A stretch of DNA of 64,000 nt from positions 744,001 through 808,000 of the forward strand of contig NZ_CP036259.1 in assembly GCF_007641255.1 (NCBI RefSeq), written 5' to 3'. Each line of letters starts with the position of its first letter. Position 1 is the first letter of the stretch. The notes beneath the pieces were generated by a model, which was not told where the DNA came from, ran no database searches, and saw nothing but the letters and a program-made list of their open reading frames with translations. Made by a program: the position numbers and the translations under genes. The DNA is from Sporomusa termitida. Its GTDB lineage: Bacteria > Bacillota > Negativicutes > Sporomusales > Sporomusaceae. Positions 8,414-16,181 of the stretch are shown piece by piece.

Positions 8414-9547
8414 ATGCAGAGTATATCCTTAGATGAAATACAGCCGGGGATGCTTTTGGCAAAACCCCTTATTCTGGCGGATGGCACAATTTTACTCCAT
8501 GAGGGCACCGAGGTAAAGGCCCGATATATCAATTATCTGCGTGATAAAGGGTTTACCTCCTTGTTTGTCGGCGAAACTGCTGTTACTGTTGAGGACGTAG
8601 AGGACTGCTATGATTCCAAACATAAACAAGCGGCTATGGCCGCAGCCCATGAGGTAGTGAATCAGTTTCGCGTTGGCAAAGGCATTCAGCTGGACCGGGT
8701 AAAAATGATTGTCAGTGACCTGATTGACCAGCTTGGCCAGAAACCGGAAAACATGATTCACCTTCTCGATCTGCGCCGTAAAGAAGAGTATATGTTTTCT
8801 CATGCCGTCAACACCTGCATTTTGTCGGTTATGACCGGGCTGGCCATGGGGTATGATGCCAAACAGTTAAGTGAACTGGGGTTGGCAGCCATGCTGCATG
8901 ATATCGGTAAAATTAGATTTTCCCCGCAATTAGCCCGGCAATTTCCCCATTATTTAACCAAACAGGACAAAGAGGAGTACCGGCGGCATTCTTTCTATTC
9001 TTTGGAAATCCTGCGGGAGAACACTACTTTGTCAACTGAGGTTATTAATGCCTGCTTCCAGCATCACGAGCGCTGGAATGGCAGCGGTTATCCCCTGGGG
9101 CTCAAAGGGGCTGCTATTTCCGAATATGCGCAAATTATCAGTATTGCCGATGTGTATGACCGTTTGCTGGTGGGGATGCCGCACCGTCTGCCAACACCTA
9201 TCTATTATGCGGTTGCTATTTTGAACAAAGCCGCCGGCGAGTATTTTAATCCGGCGATTGTCGAGCGGTTCAATCAGAATGTAGCTGTTTACCCCATGGG
9301 CAAGACGGTGAAGCTTAGCAATCAGCAGAGTGGCCTGATTCTGGGGGTTGGCATCAAGAGTAAAACGATCCCTGTTGTTCGCCTTACCGCCGGCCAGGAC
9401 GGCAATGATATCAATCGGATTGTGGAGCTGGATTTGGCAAAAAATCCTGACCTTTTCATCCTGGATATTGAAGAATTATATTCAAGTTATGCCCAGGCCT
9501 ATGCCGATCGTGCGCATGTGTATCATACAAAAATCGAGCAGGTATGA
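8414..9547 (+). CDS. HD-GYP domain protein, predicted cyclic-di-GMP phosphodiesterase
   Basis: The 377-aa cytoplasmic protein has an N-terminal ~100-residue region beginning IQPGMLLAKPLI, common to stand-alone HD-GYP proteins, followed by the HD-GYP domain. Catalytic metal ligands are visible: HDIGK at residues 162-166, HHE at 217-219 and GYP at 225-227. Enzymes with intact HD and GYP motifs hydrolyse c-di-GMP to pGpG or GMP. There is no transmembrane segment or receiver domain, so the input is unclear. GGGAGGTGA precedes the ATG. A GGDEF/EAL protein at the far end of the window shows that the organism uses this messenger. Confidence 0.92.
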   Translation: MQSISLDEIQPGMLLAKPLILADGTILLHEGTEVKARYINYLRDKGFTSLFVGETAVTVEDVEDCYDSKHKQAAMAAAHEVVNQFRVGKGIQLDRVKMIVSDLIDQLGQKPENMIHLLDLRRKEEYMFSHAVNTCILSVMTGLAMGYDAKQLSELGLAAMLHDIGKIRFSPQLARQFPHYLTKQDKEEYRRHSFYSLEILRENTTLSTEVINACFQHHERWNGSGYPLGLKGAAISEYAQIISIADVYDRLLVGMPHRLPTPIYYAVAILNKAAGEYFNPAIVERFNQNVAVYPMGKTVKLSNQQSGLILGVGIKSKTIPVVRLTAGQDGNDINRIVELDLAKNPDLFILDIEELYSSYAQAYADRAHVYHTKIEQV

Positions 9548-9567
9548 CCGGGCAAGGTACAGGACTA

Positions 9568-9602
9568 AATAACCAAGGCTGCCGCCGGCAGCCTTGGTTA
9601 TT
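9568..9602. terminator. Bidirectional terminator between HD-GYP and coat-protein genes
   Basis: AATAACCAAGGCTGCC and GGCAGCCTTGGTTATT form a 16-bp perfect stem with a 3-nt loop between the two converging genes. Confidence 0.85.
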
Positions 9603-9614
9603 AACGCTTGGTTT

Positions 9615-10109
9615 TTATTGAACGTTATACAGGCCTTTACTGCTCAGGTAGTTGAAGATCCCTTCACCGTGCTTTTGCTCTTCTTTTTGGATATGGTTCA
9701 AAGCCTGGCGCACATTGGTGTCGGTAAATTCAAAAATAGCTGTGTCATAGGTGTTAGAGACATATTTCTCTGTCATCAGCATATCTTTACAAAGCATGGC
9801 ATCGGCAGTGTTCGTGCTGGCAGCAGAGGCAGACGGGGCTGCCGCCGTTGCCTGACCGGATTGAGACTGGGCCTGCGCGGGCTGTTGCCCCTGCTGGGCC
9901 TGGTTCATATTGGGAACCTGCCCGTTCATGATGGCGGTTATTGTATTCAGGTGCTGCTGCTCCTGTTGCGCGAAAGATTGAAATAACTGTTTAAGTTGAG
10001 GATCACTTGCCTGGGCGGCATATTTCTGATACTTTTCAATACATACTTTTTCATGGGTTTCCTGGTCTTTCAGAAGGGTTGTTTCTTTCTGGGTAAGTTG
10101 TAATGCCAT
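9615..10109 (-). CDS. Spore coat protein, CotF-like (ferritin-like helical bundle)
   Basis: The 164-aa protein has two helical parts separated by a Gln/Ala-rich linker (about residues 68-98). The N-terminal helix pair carries KDQETHEKVCIEKYQKYA and FAQQEQQHLNTI, while the C-terminal part, with MLMTEKYVSNTYDTAIFEF and ending YLSSKGLYNV, matches the Coat_F pattern. Proteins of this family are structural components of endospore coats or ferritin-like proteins of sporulating Firmicutes. GGGAGGC precedes the ATG. Its presence argues that the organism forms spores. No sporulation promoter was convincingly seen. Confidence 0.75.
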   Translation of the reverse strand: MALQLTQKETTLLKDQETHEKVCIEKYQKYAAQASDPQLKQLFQSFAQQEQQHLNTITAIMNGQVPNMNQAQQGQQPAQAQSQSGQATAAAPSASAASTNTADAMLCKDMLMTEKYVSNTYDTAIFEFTDTNVRQALNHIQKEEQKHGEGIFNYLSSKGLYNVQ

Positions 10110-10193
10110 AGGTCAGCCTCCCTTGTTTTTTTATCCTGATAGAAAGTATACCTTTCGCCTGGATAAGGGCAACAGCGGCTTACGCTTTCGCCA

Positions 10194-10222
10194 ACGGCTC
10201 GGCGCAAGCCGTGTTTTCTTTA
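10194..10222 (+). other. Small hairpin with T-rich tail in the leader region upstream of the flavoredoxin gene
   Basis: ACGGCT and AGCCGT flank a 7-nt loop and are followed by GTTTTCTTTA. It might be a weak terminator, but no plus-strand gene lies upstream of it. The rest of 10110-10296 shows no gene. Confidence 0.3.
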
Positions 10223-10296
10223 TAGCTTTCCCAGGATCGCAGTGGTCATTCCCTACCGGCAACATTTTGCTGGCCGCGGTTGCTTTTACAGTTCCC

Positions 10297-10331
10297 AATA
10301 GATACTAAGAAACGAAAAAGTGCGTACTTGC
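10297..10331 (+). promoter_or_regulatory. Copy 1 of a 35-nt operator shared with the hxlR locus
   Basis: This element matches 51526-51560 at 31 of 35 positions, in the same orientation relative to the downstream flavoprotein gene. Its core is AAGT-GCGT-ACTT, an inverted repeat of the kind HxlR/YodB regulators bind, with a conserved TACTA 12 nt earlier. The 3' end overlaps the -35 box TTGCCA, as expected for repression. The most likely ligand is the HxlR protein encoded at 51119-51502. Confidence 0.75.
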
Positions 10332-10356
10332 CAAAAAAACTATTATTGTCTATCAT
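10328..10356 (+). promoter_or_regulatory. Promoter of the flavoredoxin/monooxygenase operon
   Basis: TTGCCA (10328-10333), 17 nt spacer, TATCAT (10351-10356), 49 nt before the ATG at 10405. The -35 lies inside the shared operator. Confidence 0.6.
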
Positions 10357-10404
10357 TACATCAGATGATAAAAATGGGGAAACTTACTATAAAGGAGTGA
10401 AAGT

Positions 10405-10977
10405 ATGAAAAAATCAATCGGTGCCAAGACCTTTGCCATGCCTGCGCCGGTATGGGTGGTAGGGACCTACGGGGCCAACGGCGAGCCGAATATCATGACT
10501 GCTGCCTGGGGTGGCATTTGCTGCTCAACCCCGCCGTGCGTAGCCGTGTCTTTGCAAAAGATCCGGGCCTCCTACGACAATATTATTAAACGCAAAGCCT
10601 TCACTGTCAGCATACCGTCGAAAAAGTTTATTAGTGAAGCTGATTTTGCCGGAATGGTCAGCGGCAAAGACGCGGATAAATTTGCCGCTGCCGGTTTGAC
10701 CGCTGTTAAAAGTGAACTGGTGGATGCCCCGTATGTGCAGGAGTTTCCCCTGATATTGGAATGCAAATTAGTGCATACAATTGAGATCGGGCTGCATACC
10801 CAGTTTATTGGCGAGATTGTTGATGTCAAAGCAGAGGAAGCTGTGCTGGGCGACAATGGTCTGCCGGTGCTGGGAAAGGTAGATCCCTTTTCCTACAGCC
10901 CGCCGGAAAGGTTATATTATGGTGTGGGTCAGAGTGTAGGGCAGGCCTATTCTCTTGGTTTGAAATTTAAAAAGTAA
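10405..10977 (+). CDS. Flavin reductase family protein (flavoredoxin-like)
   Basis: The 190-aa protein is an FMN-binding split-barrel reductase. Diagnostic stretches are NIMTAAWGGICC near residue 30, the region KIRASYDNIIK that contacts the flavin phosphate, and a C-terminal YYGVGQSVGQAY. Flavoredoxins accept electrons from ferredoxin or NAD(P)H and reduce small acceptors or supply FMNH2 to a partner monooxygenase. The next gene, 17 nt downstream, is a small cofactor-free monooxygenase, so the pair is an operon. AAAGGAGTG precedes the ATG. The promoter carries the 35-nt operator also found at the hxlR locus, which implies induction by quinones, diamide-like electrophiles or another redox signal. 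Confidence 0.9.
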   Translation: MKKSIGAKTFAMPAPVWVVGTYGANGEPNIMTAAWGGICCSTPPCVAVSLQKIRASYDNIIKRKAFTVSIPSKKFISEADFAGMVSGKDADKFAAAGLTAVKSELVDAPYVQEFPLILECKLVHTIEIGLHTQFIGEIVDVKAEEAVLGDNGLPVLGKVDPFSYSPPERLYYGVGQSVGQAYSLGLKFKK

Positions 10978-10994
10978 ATGAGCGGAGGCTGTCT

Positions 10995-11294
10995 ATGATT
11001 GTTTTAGTAGCAACTATGAAGGCCAAGCCAGGTAAAGAAACAGAGCTTGAGAATATTCTTACATCAGTCATGCCCAAGGTAGAACTGGAACAGGGTACGC
11101 TGCAATATGTGCTGCACCGTTCGCAGCAGGACGCCGGTAAGTTTCTTTTTTACGAAAAGTACGTGGATAAAGCAGCCCTTGACTTTCATGGGTCTACCCC
11201 CTATCTGCAAGAACTGTTTAAAGCAATTGCCGGCCTGTTGGCAGAAAAACCGACTATTGACTTATATGAAGAGGTTGCGGGTATCAGTAAATAA
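10995..11294 (+). CDS. Antibiotic biosynthesis monooxygenase (ABM) family, YgiN-like
   Basis: The 99-aa protein shows the ferredoxin-like ABM fold: MIVLVATMKAKPGKE, then GTLQYVLHRSQ and FLFYEKYVDKAALDFH, ending with a short strand. Dimeric members such as YgiN act on quinols or other aromatic compounds without a cofactor. Co-transcription with a flavin reductase under a putative HxlR operator suggests a two-gene quinone or electrophile detoxification unit. GGAGGC precedes the ATG and a strong terminator follows. The substrate is not known. Confidence 0.88.
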   Translation: MIVLVATMKAKPGKETELENILTSVMPKVELEQGTLQYVLHRSQQDAGKFLFYEKYVDKAALDFHGSTPYLQELFKAIAGLLAEKPTIDLYEEVAGISK

Positions 11295-11305
11295 ATTGAA
11301 ATGGC

Positions 11306-11351
11306 AAGACCTTTATTCAGCCTGCTGCAGGCCGGAATAAAGGTCTTTTTT
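11306..11351 (+). terminator. Terminator of the flavoredoxin/monooxygenase operon
   Basis: AAGACCTTTATTC pairs with GAATAAAGGTCTT around an internal CCTGCTGCAGG hairpin, followed by T6. Confidence 0.85.
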
Positions 11352-12178
11352 AGATAAGGCAATATCTGCTTTCTTCAATCATACGGCTGCTGCAGGCAGG
11401 TCAGAACTCCAGGCGTACCTGGTAACGGGAGACAGGCAGCCCGTTTTTTTCCCTAGTCGGTTGCATAATTTACAGTCTATGGGTTAATATAAGAAAGCTC
11501 TGACGTGCTCGACACACGTCAGACCGGCAAGTTGTCTAGCCGAACGGTTAGCCCGGATCAAAGGCTATAAGAAATAACCGCAATTCCTGAAGTGAACCCC
11601 TTTTATTATACCAGTAAATTCCAGACTCAACAATATACGGGGACATTTGTTAGATATTTGGGGACGCCAGACTGTGCGAAAGCAGTCTGACGTCCCTGTT
11701 GTCCTCTGCTATCAAAAATAAGAAAGCCATGCCGGTATTCCGCCTGGGAAGGCCCGGCCAGCCATCCAGTATCCAGCCTTGGGACTGAAGTGGTAACGCC
11801 AGGTCTAAGCGCAGGCAGGAAGGGCAGTGGGCCGAAAGCGCACGCTGAAGATGCAGAAGGCAACTGAAGACAAAACACTTCATAAAAGTCTATTGCAGAA
11901 CCGTATCACACTGGCCACGGCAAAAAATATAAACCTCCTGTCAGAGCTCGTGTAGCTCTGACAGGAGGTTTATGCCTTTAGCGGTAATGTCGCTTTTTTT
12001 TCTCAATAAACTTGGTGAGCGTTTTATATTTCTTATCTGTACCTATTTAAAATGTAAGTTCTGCCTATTTTAATAGTATCAAAATTGTTTTATAATACAA
12101 ACATGTTTTGCAAAAGGTCTAATAGTGGTGATAGTAAAACTCAAGCTTTAATAAGACGGGAAAGGTGGAAAAAACAGT
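11352..12178. other. Gene-free 0.8-kb interval with several isolated hairpins
   Basis: No convincing coding frame was found; short frames here lack ribosome-binding sites and family resemblance. Three hairpins stand out: CTGACGTG/CACGTCAG near 11500-11520; GGGACG..CAGACTG with CAGTCTG..CGTCCC at 11660-11695; and an 18-bp perfect stem AAACCTCCTGTCAGAGCT with its complement at 11931-11971. TATAAT at 12091-12096 may be the -10 box of the following ECF gene. The segment may hold decayed sequence or small RNAs. Confidence 0.5.
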
Positions 12179-12736
12179 ATGGAACAACGGTCTTTCAGTC
12201 AAACAAAACAACTAGTCTATGCAGCATTGGGCATTGCTCTCGTATTTATTTGTACAGTATTTGTTAATGTTCGTCTTCCCATTGCTGCTAATGGCGGTTT
12301 AATTCATTTAGGGAATGTGCCTTTATTTATAATTGCCATTCTTTACGGGCGCCGGTTTGGCGCTTTGGCGGGAGGAATTGGCATGGCTCTTTTTGACGTG
12401 GTGGGCGGCTGGTTTCTGTGGGCGCCCTTTACCCTGATCATTGTCGGGTTCATGGGGTATACGGTCGGCGCTATTTGCGAAAAGAACCAGACTCTTAAGG
12501 CTTATGTCCTGGCTTTGGCAGCGGCTTGTATTATTAAGGTAGTTGGTTATTATGGTGCCGAAGGGATTATTTACGGCAATTGGCTCGCGCCGATGACATC
12601 GGTACCGGGTAATCTCGTTCAGATCGGCGTGGCGTCAGTAATTGTGCTGCCTGTCGTGCTCAAGTTGAGAAAGCATAGAGCCTTTTTATCCGGGCAGGAG
12701 GCGGCGGATAAAAAACATCGCCAACTGTCTTGCTAA
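12179..12736 (+). CDS. ECF transporter S component (vitamin-type substrate binder)
   Basis: The 185-aa membrane protein has about six helices. It begins with KQLVYAALGIALVFICTVFV and continues GGLIHLGNVPLFIIAILYG and GALAGGIGMALFDVVGGW, typical of energy-coupling-factor S subunits. These bind a vitamin or precursor and share the EcfAAT module encoded elsewhere. The basic tail (KKHRQLSC) is cytosolic. The leader from ~12100 pairs GTCT with AGAC about 50 nt apart, but I could not match it to a known riboswitch, so the substrate remains open. Start: ATG at 12179 after GGAAAGGTGG. Confidence 0.85.
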   Translation: MEQRSFSQTKQLVYAALGIALVFICTVFVNVRLPIAANGGLIHLGNVPLFIIAILYGRRFGALAGGIGMALFDVVGGWFLWAPFTLIIVGFMGYTVGAICEKNQTLKAYVLALAAACIIKVVGYYGAEGIIYGNWLAPMTSVPGNLVQIGVASVIVLPVVLKLRKHRAFLSGQEAADKKHRQLSC

Positions 12737-13112
12737 AACGTACCGGATACTACTTGAAAATCTGCTCCAAAATATATAGCCTTGAGAAAGGAGCGATTTC
12801 ACTGCCTGACATTCGTGTTCATCTCTACTTTAACGTTAACTGGGGCCAATAGGCAGGAAGCCCTTTACCGGTTGCGCCCCAATGCAATCCCGTGTGCGCA
12901 GCTTCGATTGCGCGAATGAAGCTGCAATCACGGGCTTTGTCAAGAGCGGTGGCGATATTGTCAAGATTTTTTAAATATCGGCGTTTTCTCTCGAAAGCCG
13001 TGTTTTCTTCTCCCTAGAGTGTGCAGGAATAAGATGAATAATAGCGAATACGGTAATAGAATATTTTTATAATTTAACTATAATTAATCTATTACAATCT
13101 GATAGGTGGTCT
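12737..13112. other. Intergenic region with a nested hairpin
   Basis: No gene is visible. CCCGTG (12889-12894) pairs with CACGGG (12929-12934), enclosing GCAGCTTC (12898-12905) with GAAGCTGC (12918-12925), a two-tier stem of about 46 nt. A second small hairpin, CGGC/GCCG, lies near 12980-13003 with a T-rich tail. AT-rich promoter-like sequence precedes 13113. It may contain an uncharacterised leader RNA for the downstream activator gene, or a terminator. Confidence 0.4.
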
Positions 13113-13895
13113 ATGAAAGCTAAAATAGTTGCCGGCATTGATGCCGGTTCTTCGGCAATTAAGCTGACGTTGTATGATGGCAAAACCATGGCCAATAGCC
13201 TTTGTCCGGCCGGCTGGGCGCCGCAGGAGCAGGCCGCCGGTCTGCTGGCGGCGGCATTGGCCGGCAAAAGCCCGGCGCAGGCGGCTTATATTGTGGGGAC
13301 AGGTTATGGCCGGCTCGGTCTGCCGTTTGTAACTAAGGCCATGACGGAAATAACCTGCCATGCCAGAGGGGCAGGTTATTTATTGCCGGCAGCCAGGACG
13401 GTCATTGATATCGGCGGCCAGGATGCCAAGGCCATCAGGGTGGATGAGGCCGGCAAGGTTGAGGATTTTGTGATGAATGATAAATGTGCGGCCGGCACCG
13501 GCCGGTTCCTGCAGGTTATGGCGCAGGCCCTGGGGCTTGCCATTGCTGACATCGGTGCGATTGAGGCCGATCCGGACGGCCCGGCATGTAGGATAAACTC
13601 GATGTGCACTGTCTTCGCCGAATCCGAGGTGATTGGCCTTGTCAACCGGGGCGTCCCCCGGGAGGCAATTATTGCCGCCTTGCATACTTCAATTGCCAAT
13701 AGGGTGGCAGTTATGGCCGCCGCCATTCAGCCGCTGCCGCCGGTGGCGTTTACCGGCGGCGTGTCCCAGAACCAGGCTCTCCGGCGTCAGCTGGCGCTGC
13801 GGCTGGGGCTGTCTGTTATTACCACCGGGCAGGCAATATTTGCCGGTTCGATCGGGGCGGCACTGTATGCCTGGGAGGCTGCCGGTCAGCTTTAA
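13113..13895 (+). CDS. Acyl-CoA dehydratase activase-type ATPase (BadF/BadG/BcrA/HgdC family)
   Basis: The 260-aa protein is an ASKHA-fold ATPase whose dimer holds one [4Fe-4S] cluster and, on ATP hydrolysis, drives an electron into a partner Fe-S reductase. Visible motifs are the phosphate-1 loop GIDAGSSAIKLTL, VIDIGGQDAKAI, and the cluster cysteines in MNDKCAAGTGRF and MCTVFAESE; FTGGVSQN is the adenosine motif. The partner is encoded 27 nt downstream. Gene order and sequence match the YjiL/YjiM-type pair in which the partner carries a double-cubane [8Fe-9S] cluster, rather than a 2-hydroxyacyl-CoA dehydratase with two subunits. Confidence 0.92.
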   Translation: MKAKIVAGIDAGSSAIKLTLYDGKTMANSLCPAGWAPQEQAAGLLAAALAGKSPAQAAYIVGTGYGRLGLPFVTKAMTEITCHARGAGYLLPAARTVIDIGGQDAKAIRVDEAGKVEDFVMNDKCAAGTGRFLQVMAQALGLAIADIGAIEADPDGPACRINSMCTVFAESEVIGLVNRGVPREAIIAALHTSIANRVAVMAAAIQPLPPVAFTGGVSQNQALRRQLALRLGLSVITTGQAIFAGSIGAALYAWEAAGQL

Positions 13896-13922
13896 AAACT
13901 TGTATAAATGGGGGAGCAGTTT

Positions 13923-15032
13923 ATGGCAGATGCGTTTACGATGCTTAAGGATATTAAGGCAGCAGGCAAAAAGGTTGTCGGTTTTTACTGTGTCTATGCA
14001 CCGCAGGAGCTTGTGCTGGCGGCCGGTGCCCTGGGGTTTTCCCTGTGCGCGACCAAAGAAGAGGGGATTCCCGACGGGGAGAAGTCACTGCCCCGTAATT
14101 TCTGTCCGCTGATTAAATCTTCCTATGGCCTGGCGGTGACGGATAAGTGTCCGTATTTTCTGTATGCCGACCTTATTATTGGCGAAACAACCTGTGACGG
14201 CAAGAAAAAAATGTTTGAGCTTATGAAAGGCTTTAAAGCGGTGCATGTCATGAAAATGCCGCAAAGTTATCTGGCTGACAGCGACAAGGCTTATTGGCTC
14301 CATGAGGTACAGGTATTAAAGGAACTGCTGGAGGCTGAGCTTGATACCCAAATTACTGATGAAAAACTGCAGGCCGCCATTCAGGTCCTGAACGAAGAAC
14401 GGCGGCTGATGCAGCAACTGGCCGGCTATTTGAAAAATGACCCGGTCCCCATGACCGGTCAGGATTTCCTGAAGCTGCTCTGGGGCCGGAACTTTGTGAC
14501 CGACCGGGCCGCGTTTGCCGAGCAAATCAAGGCGGTTATCAGTGATATCGAAGAGAGTGTCGCCAATGGGGAAGCGGCCAGGCCCCAAGGCGCCAAGCGG
14601 ATTTTGGTTACCGGTGTGCCGACCGGGGTCGGCGCCGACAAGGTGATCAAGATTATTGAAGACTGCGGCGCCGCTGTCGTCTATATTGAAAACTGTTCAG
14701 GGATGAAGCAGTATGTTACGCTTGTGGATGAAACCAAGCCGCCGCTGACGGCTATTGCTGAGAAATATCTGGCGATTCCCTGTTCCTGTATGAGCCCGAA
14801 TCCCACCCGGATGGAGCAGCTTGACCAACTGGTCGGGGAATATCGCGTTGACGGTGTTGTTGATATTACCTGGCAGGGCTGTCATACCTACAATGTTGAA
14901 AGCCGGGTGGTAAAAGAATTTTTAAAACAAAACGGCAATACCCCGTTTTTGCAGATCGAGACCGATTATTCCCAGGGCGATGTTGAGCAAATCACAACCA
15001 GGGTCCAGGCTTTTCTGGAGATGATGGGATAA
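13923..15032 (+). CDS. Double-cubane-cluster-containing anaerobic reductase (YjiM-like)
   Basis: The 369-aa protein resembles the single-subunit members of the HgdB/FldC superfamily shown in Carboxydothermus to hold a [8Fe-9S] double cubane. Conserved segments include GFYCVYAPQELVLAAGALGF, the cysteines in NFCPLIKSSYG and DKCPYF, TTCDGKKKM, IPCSCMSPN and WQGCHTYN. Such enzymes carry out ATP-coupled very-low-potential reductions of small substrates; the physiological substrate is unknown. The frame begins at 13908, but that ATG overlaps the only good Shine-Dalgarno (GGGGGAG), so the ATG at 13923 is preferred. It forms an operon with the activator upstream. Confidence 0.88.
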   Translation: MADAFTMLKDIKAAGKKVVGFYCVYAPQELVLAAGALGFSLCATKEEGIPDGEKSLPRNFCPLIKSSYGLAVTDKCPYFLYADLIIGETTCDGKKKMFELMKGFKAVHVMKMPQSYLADSDKAYWLHEVQVLKELLEAELDTQITDEKLQAAIQVLNEERRLMQQLAGYLKNDPVPMTGQDFLKLLWGRNFVTDRAAFAEQIKAVISDIEESVANGEAARPQGAKRILVTGVPTGVGADKVIKIIEDCGAAVVYIENCSGMKQYVTLVDETKPPLTAIAEKYLAIPCSCMSPNPTRMEQLDQLVGEYRVDGVVDITWQGCHTYNVESRVVKEFLKQNGNTPFLQIETDYSQGDVEQITTRVQAFLEMMG

Positions 15033-15033
15033 C

Positions 15034-15669
15034 TCACATACGCTGCCGGCAGCAGCCGGCAACAGGGCAGCCCGCGCAGGCGGGCTGTTTTTTGCAATGC
15101 CGTTTGGCATGCTCCACAATCAGGCCGTGAAACTCCCCGTACAGATACACATCCTGCGGCAGGTGCGCTTCCAGCTGCAGCCGCAAGCCGTCATAAGTGG
15201 CCGGGAGGTCATAACCAAGCCGGTGCAATAGGCGTTTTGTATAGGTATCTACCACAAAAAAAGGTTTGTTCAGGGCATACAACAGGATGGAATCAGCGGT
15301 TTCCCGGCCGATGCCTTTTACGGCCAGCAGTTCAGCCCGGAGTGCTTCGCCGTCACCGGCGGCCGCTATTTTTATATTATACTCATACTTTTCATACCAC
15401 TGGGTCAGAGCTTTTAGTTTCAGCGCCTTTTGGTTATAATAGCCGCTGGAGCGGATGAGCTGGGCCAGTTCTTCGGTCTGTACCCCGGCAATAAAGGCTG
15501 GCGATAACCGGTCGCCTAAATTGGTCAAGGCCTTTTCCACATTGGTCCAGGTGGTATTTTGCGTCAGAATGGCACCTGCCATCATTTCAAAGGGTGTCTC
15601 GGCCGGCCACCAGTTTCGCTGACCATAGGCAGTCAGCAGGGTATTGTATAGCTCATATAATCCACGCAT
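15034..15669 (-). CDS. Endonuclease III-like HhH-GPD DNA glycosylase (MagIII-like)
   Basis: The 211-aa base-excision repair protein has the helix-hairpin-helix LLAVKGIGRETADSILLYAL, the catalytic Asp in FFVVDTYTKRLL, and a C-terminal [4Fe-4S] loop with cysteines in HCKKQPACAGCPVAGCC. The lysine that gives EndoIII its lyase activity (GRKTA in Nth) is Glu here (GRETA), as in monofunctional alkyl-base glycosylases such as MagIII, so removal of 3-methyladenine-type lesions is more likely than pyrimidine oxidation damage. The start at 15669 has AAGGAG; the frame is open further upstream but without a ribosome-binding site. Confidence 0.88.
   Translation of the reverse strand: MRGLYELYNTLLTAYGQRNWWPAETPFEMMAGAILTQNTTWTNVEKALTNLGDRLSPAFIAGVQTEELAQLIRSSGYYNQKALKLKALTQWYEKYEYNIKIAAAGDGEALRAELLAVKGIGRETADSILLYALNKPFFVVDTYTKRLLHRLGYDLPATYDGLRLQLEAHLPQDVYLYGEFHGLIVEHAKRHCKKQPACAGCPVAGCCRQRM
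15068..15093 (+). terminator. Terminator of the reductase operon, embedded in the opposing glycosylase gene
   Basis: CAGCCCGC and GCGGGCTG form an 8-bp GC-rich stem followed by TTTTTTG on the plus strand. The same bases encode, on the minus strand, part of the Fe-S cysteine motif of the converging glycosylase gene, whose stop is only 1 nt beyond the reductase stop. Confidence 0.6.
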
Positions 15670-15789
15670 ACTATTGCTCCTTACCATTATGCCGGGCGGC
15701 GTAGTCGGGAGGACAAAATCCCTGTATCTATTATAATCGGTTTTATGGTTAAATGCCTCCTTAAATTGTAAAAAAAGCAAAGGATATAC

Positions 15790-15818
15790 TTGACAAATGT
15801 TCTCAGCTTAGCTATCAT
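15790..15818 (+). promoter_or_regulatory. Promoter of the SAM-riboswitch/metX transcript
   Basis: TTGACA (15790-15795), 17-nt spacer, TATCAT (15813-15818). Transcription would start about 25 nt before the riboswitch. Confidence 0.75.
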
Positions 15819-15850
15819 TTATACATTACAACCCGCTAATTTCATATTAA

Positions 15851-15961
15851 CTCTTATCCAGAGAGGTCGAGGGACTGGCCCGATGACACCCGGCAACCGG
15901 CGTATTTACGCAGAGGTGCTAATTCCAGCAGGAATCAGTAGATATTCCTGGGAGATGAGAG
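15851..15961 (+). ncRNA. SAM-I riboswitch (S box)
   Basis: The leader contains the conserved S-box landmarks in order: CTCTTATCCAGAGAGGTCGAG, GGCCCGATGACACC, CGGCAACCGG, GAGGTGCTAATTCCAGC and finally GGGAGATGAGAG, whose end pairs with the opening CTCTTATC to form P1. Such riboswitches bind S-adenosylmethionine and then favour a downstream terminator. It controls the homoserine acetyltransferase gene, but its expression platform is separated from the gene by two inserted 161-nt repeats. Confidence 0.96.
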
Positions 15962-15983
15962 GGATTAGGTATATATTAATATG

Positions 15984-16006
15984 CCCCCTCTAGCGAGGGG
16001 GTTTTC
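15984..16006 (+). terminator. Terminator of the SAM riboswitch
   Basis: CCCCCTC and GAGGGGG with a TAGC loop are followed by TTTTC. It lies 22 nt after the aptamer and is the expected expression platform. Confidence 0.85.
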
Positions 16007-16020
16007 AATTTTTATTACCT

Positions 16021-16181
16021 AGTGCCTTGACAAAGTCAAATGTTAGGTTATACAACGCATCTTTTCCCGCACTGCTTCGTTGTCGTCGCCTTACAGATTG
16101 CCGATCTGCGCGGTTCCTCCGCCTTACATTGCGAAAAAATCTACGTTGTCTAAAACTAACATCTAACTGTGCCAAGGCACT
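16021..16181. repeat. 161-nt palindromic (MITE-like) element, copy 1
   Basis: The element starts AGTGCCTTG and ends CAAGGCACT, and about 38 bp at each end are imperfect inverted repeats (both arms contain ATGTTAG and, farther in, ACAACG when read inward). The interior carries nested hairpins such as CAGAT-TGCCG-ATCTG. It is immediately followed by a second copy with about five differences. There is no coding frame with a start signal. The structure resembles a non-autonomous transposable element or a mobile RNA-fold element. Confidence 0.85.

Noticed and set aside
11627-11883. Two overlapping minus-strand frames (83 and 77 aa) in the gap before the ECF gene
   Set aside because: Cys- and Pro-rich compositions, no plausible ribosome-binding site and no recognised motif.
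12100-12178. Known vitamin riboswitch before the ECF S component
   Set aside because: Only a weak GTCT/AGAC pairing is visible; none of the TPP, FMN, folate, cobalamin or preQ1 conserved blocks is present.
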